From contig CALUSG010000058.1 of assembly GCA_944323365.1 (NCBI GenBank), positions 1 through 61,731 of the forward strand: DNA of 61,731 nt, read 5' to 3'. Every line of letters starts with the position of its first letter. The stretch's first letter is position 1. A program made the position numbers and the translations under genes. Positions 26,831 to 35,749 of this stretch are shown piece after piece. Below the pieces are notes generated by a model. That model ran no database searches, had not been told where the DNA came from, and worked only from the letters and a program-made list of their open reading frames with translations. The stretch comes from Candidatus Gastranaerophilales bacterium. Lineage in GTDB: Bacteria > Cyanobacteriota > Vampirovibrionia > Gastranaerophilales > Gastranaerophilaceae.

Positions 26831-28432
26831 CTAAATTCTCTTTACTGCTGCATCAATCAAACCCTTGAATAACGGGTGAGGTCTATCAGGTCTTGATTTA
26901 AATTCAGGATGGAATTGTGAAGCAACAAACCAGTCAAGTTTTGGAAGTTCAACTACTTCGGCAAGCATGCCATCAGGTGACATACCTGAAAATACAAGCC
27001 CTGCATCAGATATTTGCTTAATATATTCATTATTAACTTCGTATCTGTGTCGGTGGCGTTCTGAAATTTTTTCTTTTCCGTAAGCTTTTTGTGCAACAGA
27101 ACCTTTTTTTAATATGCAATCATAAGCCCCGAGCCGCATTGTTCCGCCATAACCTTTTACGTTCTTTTGTTCGAGCATTAAGTCAATAACCGGATATTGT
27201 GCATTTTCATCAAATTCAGCCGAATTTGCTCCCTTTAAACCGGCAACATTTCGGGCATACTCTATTACTGCACACTGCATTCCTAAGCATAATCCTAAAA
27301 ACGGTAAATTATGCTCACGTGCATATTTGATAGCATTAAGCTTGCCCTCAATACCTCTAACTCCAAATCCGCCCGGAACTACAAGGGCTTGTACGTCACT
27401 CAATAGTTCTTTGCAACGTTTTTCATCTATACATTCTTCTGAATTTATCCATTTTATCTCAACAGCCGCTTCATTTGAATATCCGGCATGCTTTAAGGCC
27501 TCTACTACCGAAATATATGCGTCCGAAAGTTTTGTATATTTACCGGCTATTGCTACTTTTATCGTCTTTTTAGGGTTTTTAATCCGTTCAACAAGTCTTT
27601 CCCAGCCTTTTAATTCAGGCTTTTTCAGAGGTACTTGCAGCATTTTTAAGATTACATCAGCCATGTTCTGTTCTTCAAGTGCTAGTGGAACTTCATAAAT
27701 ACTTTTCATATCACGACATTCTATAACGGCATCTTTTGGTACTGAACAGAATAGTGCCAGTTTTTCTTTTTCTGTTTTTGGAATGGCACGTGTTGTGCGG
27801 CAAACTAAAATTTCAGGCTGTATGCCGTAGCTTCTTAAAACACTTACACTATGTTGTGAAGGCTTTGTCTTTAATTCACCCGATGTCGGTAAGTACGGCA
27901 AAAGAGTACAATGTATTGAAATAGCATTACCTATTCCGGCTTCAGATTTAAATTGTCTTATTGCTTCTATGAACGGTAAACTTTCAATATCACCTATTGT
28001 TCCGCCTATTTCTATAAGCTGAAAATCAGGATTGAATTGTTTTGTAGCTCCGGCTATCCTGGATTTAATTTCGTTTGTTATGTGCGGAATTACTTGAACT
28101 GTCGCTCCTAAATAGTCGCCTTTACGCTCTTTTTCTATAACCCTTTGATATACACTGCCTGATGTTACGTTATTAAATTTTCCTAAATTGGTGTCGGTAA
28201 AACGTTCGTAATGCCCTAAATCCAAATCCGTTTCAGCTCCGTCATCAGTAACAAATACCTCTCCATGCTGAAAAGGACTCATTGTACCCGGATCAACATT
28301 TATGTATGGATCAAATTTTTGGTTTATTACGGAAAAACCTCTTGCTCTAAGTAATTTCCCTAATGATGCAGCTATTATGCCTTTGCCTAAAGAGCTTACT
28401 ACCCCTCCAGTTATAAATATGTATTTTGTCAT
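26831..28432 (-). CDS. pyrG: CTP synthase
   Basis: 533 residues. Makes CTP from UTP, ATP and glutamine. The N-terminal synthetase domain opens [18 protein letters not shown]; the C-terminal class I glutaminase has the nucleophile in [12 protein letters not shown] and His/Glu in FHPEF. AGGGG lies before the ATG. Follows gatC by 8 bases. Confidence 0.98.
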   Translation of the reverse strand: MTKYIFITGGVVSSLGKGIIAASLGKLLRARGFSVINQKFDPYINVDPGTMSPFQHGEVFVTDDGAETDLDLGHYERFTDTNLGKFNNVTSGSVYQRVIEKERKGDYLGATVQVIPHITNEIKSRIAGATKQFNPDFQLIEIGGTIGDIESLPFIEAIRQFKSEAGIGNAISIHCTLLPYLPTSGELKTKPSQHSVSVLRSYGIQPEILVCRTTRAIPKTEKEKLALFCSVPKDAVIECRDMKSIYEVPLALEEQNMADVILKMLQVPLKKPELKGWERLVERIKNPKKTIKVAIAGKYTKLSDAYISVVEALKHAGYSNEAAVEIKWINSEECIDEKRCKELLSDVQALVVPGGFGVRGIEGKLNAIKYAREHNLPFLGLCLGMQCAVIEYARNVAGLKGANSAEFDENAQYPVIDLMLEQKNVKGYGGTMRLGAYDCILKKGSVAQKAYGKEKISERHRHRYEVNNEYIKQISDAGLVFSGMSPDGMLAEVVELPKLDWFVASQFHPEFKSRPDRPHPLFKGLIDAAVKRI

Positions 28433-28440
28433 CTTTTCCC

Positions 28441-28722
28441 CTAATTTATTTTTGGCACTTTAAAAAATCCGTTTTCTTCATCGGGTGCATTTGCCATTAA
28501 TTCTTCTTTAGTCTGTTCATATACAACTTTGTCCTCACGCATTACGTTTACAAAATCTACAGCGTGTGACATCGGTTTTACGTTTGTTGTATCTACTTCA
28601 TTCATCTGATCAACATATTTTAATACATCGCCAAGCTGCTTTGTATAAAGTTCTTTTTCTTCTTCTGTTAATTCCAAACGTGCCAGTTTTGCTACGTGTT
28701 CAACATCTTTTATTGTTATCAT
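28441..28722 (-). CDS. gatC: Asp/Glu-tRNA amidotransferase subunit C
   Basis: 93 residues from [25 protein letters not shown] precedes this ATG. Small subunit of GatCAB, which turns Glu-tRNA-Gln into Gln-tRNA-Gln. [19 protein letters not shown] and the C-terminal FKVPKI are family features. GatA and GatB are elsewhere. Operon gatC-pyrG-MFS. Confidence 0.95.
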   Translation of the reverse strand: MITIKDVEHVAKLARLELTEEEKELYTKQLGDVLKYVDQMNEVDTTNVKPMSHAVDFVNVMREDKVVYEQTKEELMANAPDEENGFFKVPKIN

Positions 28723-28813
28723 TATTTTGCTCCTATAAAAAAATTGTATCATAAAAAATTATCATGCCGACAATTATTACGTAAAATTAAAATTTAGATA
28801 TTAAATAAAAATA

Positions 28814-28840
28814 TGCTATAATTATGACATGAGAGAGTAA
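28814..28840 (+). promoter_or_regulatory. Extended -10 element and three-codon leader ORF of the sigma gene
   Basis: TGC-TATAAT (hexamer 28817-28822) is followed after exactly 6 bases by ATG AGA GAG TAA (28829-28840), a three-codon ORF. The sigma-factor ATG comes 4 bases after its stop, in the same frame. The GAGAG of the mini-ORF is also the only Shine-Dalgarno-like stretch, so it may act as an ordinary ribosome site or as a coupled mini-ORF. Confidence 0.45.
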
Positions 28841-28843
28841 TCA

Positions 28844-29620
28844 ATGAATACGACTTACGAAAAATTGGACAGTTTAATAGCATCCTACAAAGATTGCAAA
28901 GATGATAAAAAGAAGCGTATGCTTGTGCTTAAAATTGTTGAGGAGGCAATGACTTTAGTAAAAAAAATTGCTAATACTATTGCAATGCAATCAGGCGTTA
29001 ACAATGAGGATTTAATTCAGGTCGGATCTCTCGGCTTAATCAAATCTATCGAAGCTTACAAAACTAATATGAATACCCGTTTTAGAACTTATGCTACATA
29101 TTTTATAAAGGGTGAAATAAAACACTATCTGCGTGATAAGGCTACTATAATAAAGGCCCCGAGAGAATTGCAGGAACTTGTGTTTAAAATTTCATCTGCA
29201 ATTAAAAAATTTAATGAGCAGGGTATTGAATCACCTACGGCACAGGATATTTCAGGTGTGCTGGGTATTGCTCCCGAAAAAGTTGAGGAAGTTATGAATA
29301 TTGATAAATATAAAAATACACTTTCTCTTGATCAGTATTTTAAAGGCGAAGATGAAGATTTTTCTCTTTTGGATAAGATTCCTGCGGGTGATTATAAGGA
29401 ATTTATGAGAGCTTATGAAAATAAGTTAATGCTTGCGTCCGTAATTAAAAAACTTACGCCTGAATTAAGACAGATTATAGAATTGAGCTACTATGAAGAT
29501 TTAAACCAGCGTGAAATAGCTGAAAGACTTAATATTTCACAAATGCAAGTGTCAAGGAGATTGAAAAAAGCTTTAAATAAGATGTATGAATTAATTAAAA
29601 CCAGTGAAGAAAAGGAGTAA
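28844..29620 (+). CDS. Sigma-70 family alternative sigma factor (group 3, SigF-like)
   Basis: 258 residues. Region 2 is seen in NNEDLIQVGSLGLIKSIEAY and RFRTYATYFIKGEIKHYLRD; region 3 in the middle; region 4 in LTPELRQIIELSYYEDLNQ with the HTH EIAERLNISQMQVSRRLKKA. It lacks region 1.1. The pattern is that of SigB/SigF/SigG-type factors. Its stop is 3 bases before pilD, so one operon. In cyanobacteria SigF is tied to pilus gene expression, which makes a role in pilus control a reasonable inference. Confidence 0.92.
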   Translation: MNTTYEKLDSLIASYKDCKDDKKKRMLVLKIVEEAMTLVKKIANTIAMQSGVNNEDLIQVGSLGLIKSIEAYKTNMNTRFRTYATYFIKGEIKHYLRDKATIIKAPRELQELVFKISSAIKKFNEQGIESPTAQDISGVLGIAPEKVEEVMNIDKYKNTLSLDQYFKGEDEDFSLLDKIPAGDYKEFMRAYENKLMLASVIKKLTPELRQIIELSYYEDLNQREIAERLNISQMQVSRRLKKALNKMYELIKTSEEKE

Positions 29621-29623
29621 AAT

Positions 29624-30604
29624 ATGCTGATAGCAATACTGTTGTTTGTATTTATAATCGGAATTTGTATAGGAAGTTTTTTGAATGTTGTAGTATTAAG
29701 AGCGTTATGTAATGAATCAATAATTTCGCCGCCGTCTAAGTGCCCGAAATGTGAACATAAACTTTATTGGTGGCATAATATTCCAATATTGTCGTATGTT
29801 ATTTTAAGGGGTAAGTGCGGTTTTTGCGGTGAAAAGATTAGTGTTCAATATCCTGTAGTTGAATTTTTAACAGGTTTGATGTTTGTCCTGGCAATATTAA
29901 AGTATGGAACTACCTGGGATACACTTTTTGCCTGGATTATAGGTAGTTTGTTTATTGTGATAGCCGCAACTGATTGGAAAGAAAAAGTTGTATTTGATGT
30001 CCATACATATGCTTTAATTGCTGTGGGTATTGTTTATGCCGTTGTGGTAACAGCGTTAAATGTATATTTGAGCTACAAGTTATTGGGCGGATGGAATTTT
30101 TCAACAGAATGGTTAATCGGAAATTCAGTAACAAATTCATTATTAGGCTTAATTTTAGGATTTGTAATTTTGGAAGTTGTTGCCAGACTGGGGTATTTAT
30201 TTGCTGGAACAAGAGCATTCGGAGAAGGTGATTCCTTAATTGCAGCAGGATTGGGAGCTGTTTTTGGCTGGAAATCACTTTTGTTAGCTTTAGTTTTAAG
30301 CTTAATTATTCAGGCAATTATAACACTTCCTGTATTTATCAGAAAAGAAATTATAAACAGAAATTGGATGACAGTAATTTCTTTGACAGCATTTATAGTT
30401 TATACAATAGCCTTTATAATGGCTCAACAATTAGGATGGCTTTCTAATAAAATTGCTTATGCAGCAAGTGCCATTGTTTTGGCTGTAATAGGTATATTTA
30501 CATGCAGGGAAATTTTAATCGGAATAAAAAATCCCGAAAACAGAACATATCTTCCGTTCGGCCCGGCTATGATACTTGCTGGTTTTGTAATCCTGCTATT
30601 GTAA
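29624..30604 (+). CDS. pilD: Prepilin peptidase / N-methyltransferase
   Basis: 326 residues, about eight membrane helices. The N-terminal methylase part starts with IGICIGSFLNVVVLRA and contains two CxxC pairs (CPKCEHK and CGFCGEK). The aspartyl protease residues lie in TDWKEKVVFD and FGEGD. Cleaves and N-methylates prepilins such as the one at 297. Located directly after the sigma-factor gene; GAAAAGGAG precedes the ATG. Confidence 0.96.
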   Translation: MLIAILLFVFIIGICIGSFLNVVVLRALCNESIISPPSKCPKCEHKLYWWHNIPILSYVILRGKCGFCGEKISVQYPVVEFLTGLMFVLAILKYGTTWDTLFAWIIGSLFIVIAATDWKEKVVFDVHTYALIAVGIVYAVVVTALNVYLSYKLLGGWNFSTEWLIGNSVTNSLLGLILGFVILEVVARLGYLFAGTRAFGEGDSLIAAGLGAVFGWKSLLLALVLSLIIQAIITLPVFIRKEIINRNWMTVISLTAFIVYTIAFIMAQQLGWLSNKIAYAASAIVLAVIGIFTCREILIGIKNPENRTYLPFGPAMILAGFVILLL

Positions 30605-30640
30605 AAATTTGTTCACAATTCAAAACTGTAAAGCAATAAG

Positions 30641-30681
30641 CCACACTAAAAATACTTTATATAAGAAGTAGAAAAGTGTGG
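30641..30681 (+). promoter_or_regulatory. Inverted repeat just before the HD-GYP-type gene
   Basis: CCACACT (30641-30647) is complementary to AGTGTGG (30675-30681), and inside it TACTT pairs with AAGTA. The outer arm ends 3 bases before the ATG at 30685 and covers the ribosome-binding region. It could be an RNA hairpin that lowers translation, or a protein-binding site. There is no T run, so it is not a terminator. Confidence 0.4.
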
Positions 30682-30684
30682 GAA

Positions 30685-31470
30685 ATGGGAATAAATTTTA
30701 GCAATCCGCTTGGTGTGGGCGGTATAAGTGTGAATATGCCGGTATCCCGTTTTGGATTTACGGGAACGTCAAATACGGACAGATTTGAAAGTACATCTGT
30801 CAGCCGCTTTGCTAATGAAAATTATATTAAAAATGCTATTGAATTAAATCCGAATATTAAGACTATATTAAAAGAAATGAATGCTCCGGTAAAACTGAAT
30901 TTAAAAGAGCTCGAAGAGCTTAATCAAACCCATGCAAAAGATACTCAAAATGTTGCAGGCGGAATAATTACAAATTTGCCTAAAGGTTTAAGAATTTACG
31001 TTGATGTAAAAGCCGTGAAAGACGCTGCATATCTGCATGATATCGGTAAAGTGCTAATTCCTTCGGATATTTTAAATAAAAATGCAGCATTAGATAATTC
31101 AGAAAAAGAAATAATGCATAGACACAGCGAGTTAGGATATGAAATTTTAAAAAATTCAGGATTGGATGAAAAAACTTTAAGGTTAATAAAATATCATCAC
31201 CAAAACCCGAGCCATTCAGGGTATCCGGCTGTTCCTAAGGACTTTTTTGCGGATTTAAATTTGCAAATTTTAACAGCGGCTGATAAATATTCCGCATTAA
31301 CCGAACAACGTGTCTACAAGGCCCCTATGAGTTCGCAAAAGGCTCTTGCTGTTATATATCAAGATGTAAAAAAAGGTAATATCCACCCGTTTGTATTTAA
31401 AGCGTTAAGGGATTATGCTGAAAATTCTGTCAAAAATCCTACGCAACAATCAGATGTTTTTGTTGTATAA
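30685..31470 (+). CDS. HD-GYP-type phosphohydrolase with an N-terminal F-x-G tag
   Basis: 261 residues from the ATG at 30685 (a GTG 9 bases upstream is possible). The HD domain has intact ligands: LHDIGKVLIPSDIL (H118, D119), MHRHSELGYEIL, HHQNPSHSGYP (H171, H172, GYP) and TAADKYSALTEQRVYK. Such domains hydrolyse cyclic-di-GMP. About 110 residues precede it, with VSRFGFTGTSN near residue 20-30, like the short motif of other unknown proteins in the window. No signal peptide. Follows pilD by 80 bases, suggesting a link to pili or surface life. Confidence 0.85.
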   Translation: MGINFSNPLGVGGISVNMPVSRFGFTGTSNTDRFESTSVSRFANENYIKNAIELNPNIKTILKEMNAPVKLNLKELEELNQTHAKDTQNVAGGIITNLPKGLRIYVDVKAVKDAAYLHDIGKVLIPSDILNKNAALDNSEKEIMHRHSELGYEILKNSGLDEKTLRLIKYHHQNPSHSGYPAVPKDFFADLNLQILTAADKYSALTEQRVYKAPMSSQKALAVIYQDVKKGNIHPFVFKALRDYAENSVKNPTQQSDVFVV

Positions 31471-31471
31471 T
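31466..31471 (+). promoter_or_regulatory. -10 element, leaderless type, for the AGCS symporter
   Basis: TATAAT lies exactly 6 bases before the ATG at 31478 and overlaps the stop codon of the preceding gene. No Shine-Dalgarno and no clear -35. Confidence 0.45.
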
Positions 31472-31477
31472 TAAAGA

Positions 31478-32944
31478 ATGAATTTAGACAGTCTTATTGA
31501 CAGCTTATTATCGCCTATAGCTGATAGAATATCAAATATAATATTTTACTCCGTAACAATAAATGGCGTTAAAATCGAACTTTTAGTTGCGTTATTAATG
31601 ATTGCGGCTTTGTATTTTACGTTTAGAATGCGTTTTATTGGTTTATGGGGATTTAAGCACGGCTTAAATTTAATTTTAAATAAATATAAGCATACAGATA
31701 TATTGAAAAAAGAGAAAAAGGGCGAGGTATCATCATTTCAAGCCTTGACAGCAACTATATCGGCATCTGCCGGTATCGGGAATGTTGCAGGTTCAGCCGC
31801 AGCGGTGTCAATAGGCGGGCCGGGAGTAATTTTTTGGATGGTAATTGCAGGCCTTTTTTCTATGGCATTGAAGTTTGCAGAAGTACTTTTAGGAATAAAA
31901 TTCAGACAAATTAATAAAGACGGGACTGTTGCAGGCGGCCCTATGTATTATATTTTGAATGGCTTGAAAGCTCCGTGGATAAAACCTTTTGCCCCATATT
32001 TGGCTAAAATTTATGCGATTTGCTGTATTTTTGCTATGATTGGCGGCTGGAATTTATTCCAAATAAATGCAATGACAGCTCAAATTACTGAAGTTACAGG
32101 CGGAGATAACAGTTTTTTTGCTCATCAAAGCTGGCTTTTGGGGCTAATTGTTGCGGTTATTACTTATTTTACAATTATTGGCGGTATTAAAGCTATTGGA
32201 AAGTTTACCTCTAAAGTTACGCCTGTAATGTGCAGCTTGTATGTGCTTTCAGCATTTGTAATCTGTTTAATCAATGCTGTTCATATCCCTGAAACTATTT
32301 TGTTGATAGTTAAAGAGGCCTTTAAACCTCAAGCAGTTGCCGGAGGAATGTTCGGATGTATGTTATGGGGCTTTAGAAGAGCAATGTTTGCTAATGAAGC
32401 GGGACTTGGTACTGCTCCTATTGCTTTTTCGGCTGTCAAAACTAGTAAACCCGCTGCTCAAGCATTTATTGCTATGCTGCAACCGTTTGTCGATACTGTT
32501 ATTGTCGGTTCTGCTACTGCTTTTGTTATTGTTGTATCCGGTGTCTATAAGTATTCAAACGGGTTGGCTGGTATTGAGCTTACGTCCAAGGCTTTTGAAA
32601 CAGTTTGTCCGTTTTTCCCTGTTTTATTAACTTTTATGGCTAGCTGTTTTGTCTTATCTACTATGCTGTGCGGATCTTATTACGGAATTAAAAGCTGGAA
32701 TTTTTTATTTGGTAATTCAAGATTGACAACTGGAGTTTTTCAGGTAATATATTGTTTATTCATAGTAGTTGGTTCTGCAATGAATTTTAAAAGTATTATC
32801 AATTTATCAGATGCGTTTACTTTGTTTTTAGCAGTACCAAATTTGATCGCCGTATTTTTGTTATCAAATGTTATTATGAAAGAGCTGAAACGTTATTGTA
32901 GAAAATATAAAGTTGGAACAATATTTATTAAAGAGGAGAGTTGA
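31478..32944 (+). CDS. Alanine/glycine:cation symporter (AGCS family)
   Basis: 488 residues, about 10-11 membrane helices. FQALTATISASAGIGNVAG, GGPGVIFWMVIAGLF, GGPMYYI and ANEAGLGTAPIA are AGCS signatures. Imports alanine, glycine or related amino acids with Na+ or H+. The stop overlaps the region of the uracil-DNA glycosylase start, so co-transcription is likely. Confidence 0.94.
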   Translation: MNLDSLIDSLLSPIADRISNIIFYSVTINGVKIELLVALLMIAALYFTFRMRFIGLWGFKHGLNLILNKYKHTDILKKEKKGEVSSFQALTATISASAGIGNVAGSAAAVSIGGPGVIFWMVIAGLFSMALKFAEVLLGIKFRQINKDGTVAGGPMYYILNGLKAPWIKPFAPYLAKIYAICCIFAMIGGWNLFQINAMTAQITEVTGGDNSFFAHQSWLLGLIVAVITYFTIIGGIKAIGKFTSKVTPVMCSLYVLSAFVICLINAVHIPETILLIVKEAFKPQAVAGGMFGCMLWGFRRAMFANEAGLGTAPIAFSAVKTSKPAAQAFIAMLQPFVDTVIVGSATAFVIVVSGVYKYSNGLAGIELTSKAFETVCPFFPVLLTFMASCFVLSTMLCGSYYGIKSWNFLFGNSRLTTGVFQVIYCLFIVVGSAMNFKSIINLSDAFTLFLAVPNLIAVFLLSNVIMKELKRYCRKYKVGTIFIKEES

Positions 32945-32946
32945 AT

Positions 32947-33570
32947 ATGAAAAAAGAATGTCTGAACATTGTGGAATCAAAATGCAGAGCTTGTAAGTCC
33001 TGTGCATTATCAAAAACACGCCATAATGTTGTATTTGCAGACGGAAACCCCGAAAGTGCAAGTATAGTTTTTATTGGTGAAGCCCCCGGAGAAATGGAAG
33101 ATTTAGAAGGTAAACCATTTGTTGGTCGTGCCGGTGAATTGTTAAATGAATTCCTTGCTGAGGCCGGAATTTCACGTGAGGATGATTTGTATATCATTAA
33201 TACTGTTAAGTGCAGACCTCCGGAAAATCGTATTCCAACTGATGCTGAAAAAACTGCCTGCGAAAAGTTTTTGAATGCTCAAATTGATATTATGAACCCT
33301 AAAGCTATTGTATTTTGCGGGGCAACTGCTTTAAAATCTTTTTGGCCCGATCAAAAAGTCCAAATCTCTAAAATTAGAGGCAACTGGTTTAACGTTACTA
33401 TAAACGGTAAAGAATATAAGGCTATGGCTATATTCCACCCGTCTTATTTGTTAAGAAATCATTCTATGCAGGATGGTTCTCCTAGAAGACTTATGCAGCA
33501 AGATTTAATTGAGATAAGAAATACTATTTTGTCGGATAGAATTCCTGCTCAAGAATTTGCTATGGTTTAG
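32947..33570 (+). CDS. Uracil-DNA glycosylase, family 4
   Basis: 207 residues. Iron-sulfur cluster Cys are in CRACKSCALS and KCRPP, and near FCGATAL. VFIGEAPGEMEDLEGKPFVG is the uracil-binding motif and IFHPSYLLRN holds the second motif. Removes uracil from DNA. The ATG at 32947 has GAGGAG 7 bases before it; a TTG at 32941 is a poorer choice. Confidence 0.94.
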   Translation: MKKECLNIVESKCRACKSCALSKTRHNVVFADGNPESASIVFIGEAPGEMEDLEGKPFVGRAGELLNEFLAEAGISREDDLYIINTVKCRPPENRIPTDAEKTACEKFLNAQIDIMNPKAIVFCGATALKSFWPDQKVQISKIRGNWFNVTINGKEYKAMAIFHPSYLLRNHSMQDGSPRRLMQQDLIEIRNTILSDRIPAQEFAMV

Positions 33571-33577
33571 AATATTT

Positions 33578-33607
33578 GGCGGATTTTTATATTATTAAAA
33601 ATCCGTC
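33578..33607. terminator. Bidirectional terminator
   Basis: Stem GGCGGATTTTTA / TAAAAATCCGTC with one G-T pair, short loop and T run on the right. Serves the glycosylase gene and, on the minus strand, the unknown gene whose stop it overlaps. Confidence 0.7.
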
Positions 33608-34373
33608 AATTTTTTAGCATAATTTTATCTTTTTCTGTAAGATTTTTGTACATATTATTGAAAAAATCTGATAAATAATTGTTGTTTAACACTGTTTTTT
33701 TGCCTGACCAATTTGGATTAAACATTGTATTTAGTGCTAAAATGTTGGGCGTTCTATATTCACCAAATTCACAGCTAATATAAAAATGGCCTTCGTTCAT
33801 TTTTTTAATTAGTTTAGCAAATCCTTGCAGAAATTCCTGGCGTTCGTTTTGAATTTTTTCTTTGTATTGTTCTAAAAATTTATCAAAATCAGCTTTTGTC
33901 AGGGATAATTCGGAAAGCTCTTTAGTTTTCTTTTTTATTAATTCGTCATCTGAATGGAAAATCGGGTTCTGCCAATAATCATCCTCGACTTTGTAGACAA
34001 AATAGTCTAAGTTCTTTTCTTGACAGGCTTTTTCTAATTTGTCATAACCTTGCAAATCTATTACGGTATTTATTCCTGAATTTTTTAAAACATCTAAATA
34101 TTCAAGATTTTTTGAAATAGTTGCTCCTTTGTAAGAATCATTACCTATATTTACTAAATTGGGGATGTATACATCATCAATTGTGGCTGTGTCGTATACA
34201 TTACTTTTATAGTCCGGGATTATATTTGTGAGCATGCGGCTTCTTAAAGCTTCTCTTATAGCTTGCCCTCCTAGATAATCATCACCAAAGTGTTTTAATT
34301 CGTCATTAAAGTCTTCAAGGTTTACTGATGTAAAATTGATAATTTTTTTTGGTATGGATGCTAAGATTTTCAC
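33606..34373 (-). CDS. Putative cysteine-based (tyrosine/dual-specificity-like) phosphatase
   Basis: 255 residues, no recognised family overall. A segment reads GINTVIDLQGY, then FVYKVEDDYW, and later GHFYISCEFGEYRTPN. The last fits the C-x5-R(T/S) P-loop of protein tyrosine phosphatases (C201, R207), and the preceding beta strand and the IDL element fit the same fold. The Gly pattern is poorer than in classical PTPs, so activity is uncertain. N-terminus contains KIINFTSVN. It starts 32 bases after the membrane protein gene, so both depend on the upstream attenuator. Confidence 0.5.
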   Translation of the reverse strand: MKILASIPKKIINFTSVNLEDFNDELKHFGDDYLGGQAIREALRSRMLTNIIPDYKSNVYDTATIDDVYIPNLVNIGNDSYKGATISKNLEYLDVLKNSGINTVIDLQGYDKLEKACQEKNLDYFVYKVEDDYWQNPIFHSDDELIKKKTKELSELSLTKADFDKFLEQYKEKIQNERQEFLQGFAKLIKKMNEGHFYISCEFGEYRTPNILALNTMFNPNWSGKKTVLNNNYLSDFFNNMYKNLTEKDKIMLKN

Positions 34374-34405
34374 AAATATTATAAAACTCCTGAAAAATTT
34401 TTTTG

Positions 34406-35608
34406 CTATTCTATTAATCCCGGTTCTAATTTTGAGCCGGTTATAAATTCTCTAAATATAAATTGAGCTTTGGGAAGACAATATGCTAAAAGAAAACTGC
34501 TTAAGGCTATGTTTGCCAAAATCGTAAAAGAACGTAGTTTGATTGATTTATTTGCAGCTTGTATTACGTTATTTTGTGCATATTTTTGAAATTTTTCAAT
34601 ATTATTTTTAAATTTTGCAAGCTCTTTTACATCAACATATGCCCTTGGATCCCGAACATTATTTTTTAGTAGTTTAATTTTATTATATTTTCCGGCAAGT
34701 TTTGTAAAAATTGAATTCGGATTGTTGTCAATAAAATCCAGCAAATCTTGAGCGGAATTTGATTCAGGAAGTTCTAGATTTTTATATTTAATTGAGGCTA
34801 AAAACCTTTTATCGGCAAGCATTTTTGGATCCAAATTAACATCAGTTATTTTGTTGAAAAGTTTTTCGAGTTGATTCGGGGCAACAAAATTCAAGTACAT
34901 CATGCCTGCCATTTTGAAGGCAAGATCAATGGCTTCATTTCTTTTGCGGGCAGTAACTATTCGGCCGACAGCATAACCTCCATCCGTTACGGCCATTTTT
35001 TGTACTGTTGTAAAATTATTTATTGTTGATGTTAAAGAGCTGCCAAATGAGGGCTCTTTCCTAAATTCGTTAAATGATTTTACTCCAAAATTTTTGATTT
35101 CGTTTTTTTTATATTTTTCCATTTTTTTGGCTGTTGAGGCAAATATTAGTTTTGGAATAACAAATCCCATTAATGCTATCGGAATTACTATTGATGATAT
35201 AAATTTTGTGTTCATCATTTTTTCAAAAATCTTTTGATTATTTTTTGCTTTAATCAAATCTTGGACGGCTTCGGGTGCTTTTTGTGCAAAATCTTTTATG
35301 TTTTTGTCAATGTTTTGAAATTTGTCATTCCCAAACAATTTCATGTTAATATCCGCATTTAAGCCTTTTGATTTTTTTATTAAATATTTTCCTATTTTAT
35401 CAATCAAAGGTATTCCGCCAAGCCATACGGCTGATACGGAGTATTCATCTATAAACCGCTCTCGTGCCCCAAGCCATGCTATTTTTTTATCACTTTTGTT
35501 TTGATTATAGGTCATTAAAACTTTTGCCGGTATTTCTATCCCGCAATCTCTTACTAAAAGTGGGTATATGCTTTTGTTATTTCCTATTGCTGATATTATA
35601 TTTAACAT
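34406..35608 (-). CDS. Membrane protein of unknown function
   Basis: 400 residues, Lys/Asn-rich, with at least two clear membrane helices (about 135-157, FISSIVIPIALMGFVIPK, and about 357-378, ILANIALSSFLLAYCLP) and weaker hydrophobic stretches near 228-240. A middle segment has EPSFGSSLTS. No known domain. Strong AAAGGAG Shine-Dalgarno, and directly upstream lies an attenuator-like terminator with a His-rich leader ORF. First structural gene of a two-gene operon. Confidence 0.7.
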   Translation of the reverse strand: MLNIISAIGNNKSIYPLLVRDCGIEIPAKVLMTYNQNKSDKKIAWLGARERFIDEYSVSAVWLGGIPLIDKIGKYLIKKSKGLNADINMKLFGNDKFQNIDKNIKDFAQKAPEAVQDLIKAKNNQKIFEKMMNTKFISSIVIPIALMGFVIPKLIFASTAKKMEKYKKNEIKNFGVKSFNEFRKEPSFGSSLTSTINNFTTVQKMAVTDGGYAVGRIVTARKRNEAIDLAFKMAGMMYLNFVAPNQLEKLFNKITDVNLDPKMLADKRFLASIKYKNLELPESNSAQDLLDFIDNNPNSIFTKLAGKYNKIKLLKNNVRDPRAYVDVKELAKFKNNIEKFQKYAQNNVIQAANKSIKLRSFTILANIALSSFLLAYCLPKAQFIFREFITGSKLEPGLIE

Positions 35609-35617
35609 TTTTTGACT

Positions 35618-35694
35618 CCTTTAAAAAAATAGCTTCCCAAAAATTTTTCGGGAAGCTTTGGTTTATACACAACACCATTTAACACAGCTGCCCG
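35618..35694 (-). promoter_or_regulatory. Attenuator: terminator hairpin with a competing antiterminator arm
   Basis: On the minus strand AGCTTCCC (35657-35650) and GGGAAGCT (35638-35631) form a perfect 8-bp stem followed by ATTTTTTT, a standard terminator, just before the Shine-Dalgarno of the membrane protein gene. An upstream segment CGGGCAGCT (35694-35686), inside the leader ORF, can instead pair with AGCTTCCCG in 8 of 9 positions. The two pairings exclude each other, as in amino-acid operon attenuators. The hairpin could also simply end transcripts of the 132-residue gene upstream. Confidence 0.55.
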
Positions 35695-35741
35695 CTATGT
35701 AAATGATGATGATGTAATTGTAAAGTCAGTATGTTGTTCAT
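35679..35741 (-). CDS. Putative leader peptide with four consecutive His codons
   Basis: A 20-residue ORF, MNNILTLQLHHHHLHSGQLC. Four CAT codons in a row, then one Leu and a fifth His. The ATG lies 8 bases after a predicted -10 box, so it would be translated from near the transcript end. The last codons overlap the antiterminator arm and a terminator follows 21 bases after the stop. By analogy with the his operon leader, a ribosome stalled at His codons would favour antitermination. The controlled genes are not His biosynthesis genes. Confidence 0.5.
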   Translation of the reverse strand: MNNILTLQLHHHHLHSGQLC

Positions 35742-35749
35742 GTTAGTTT

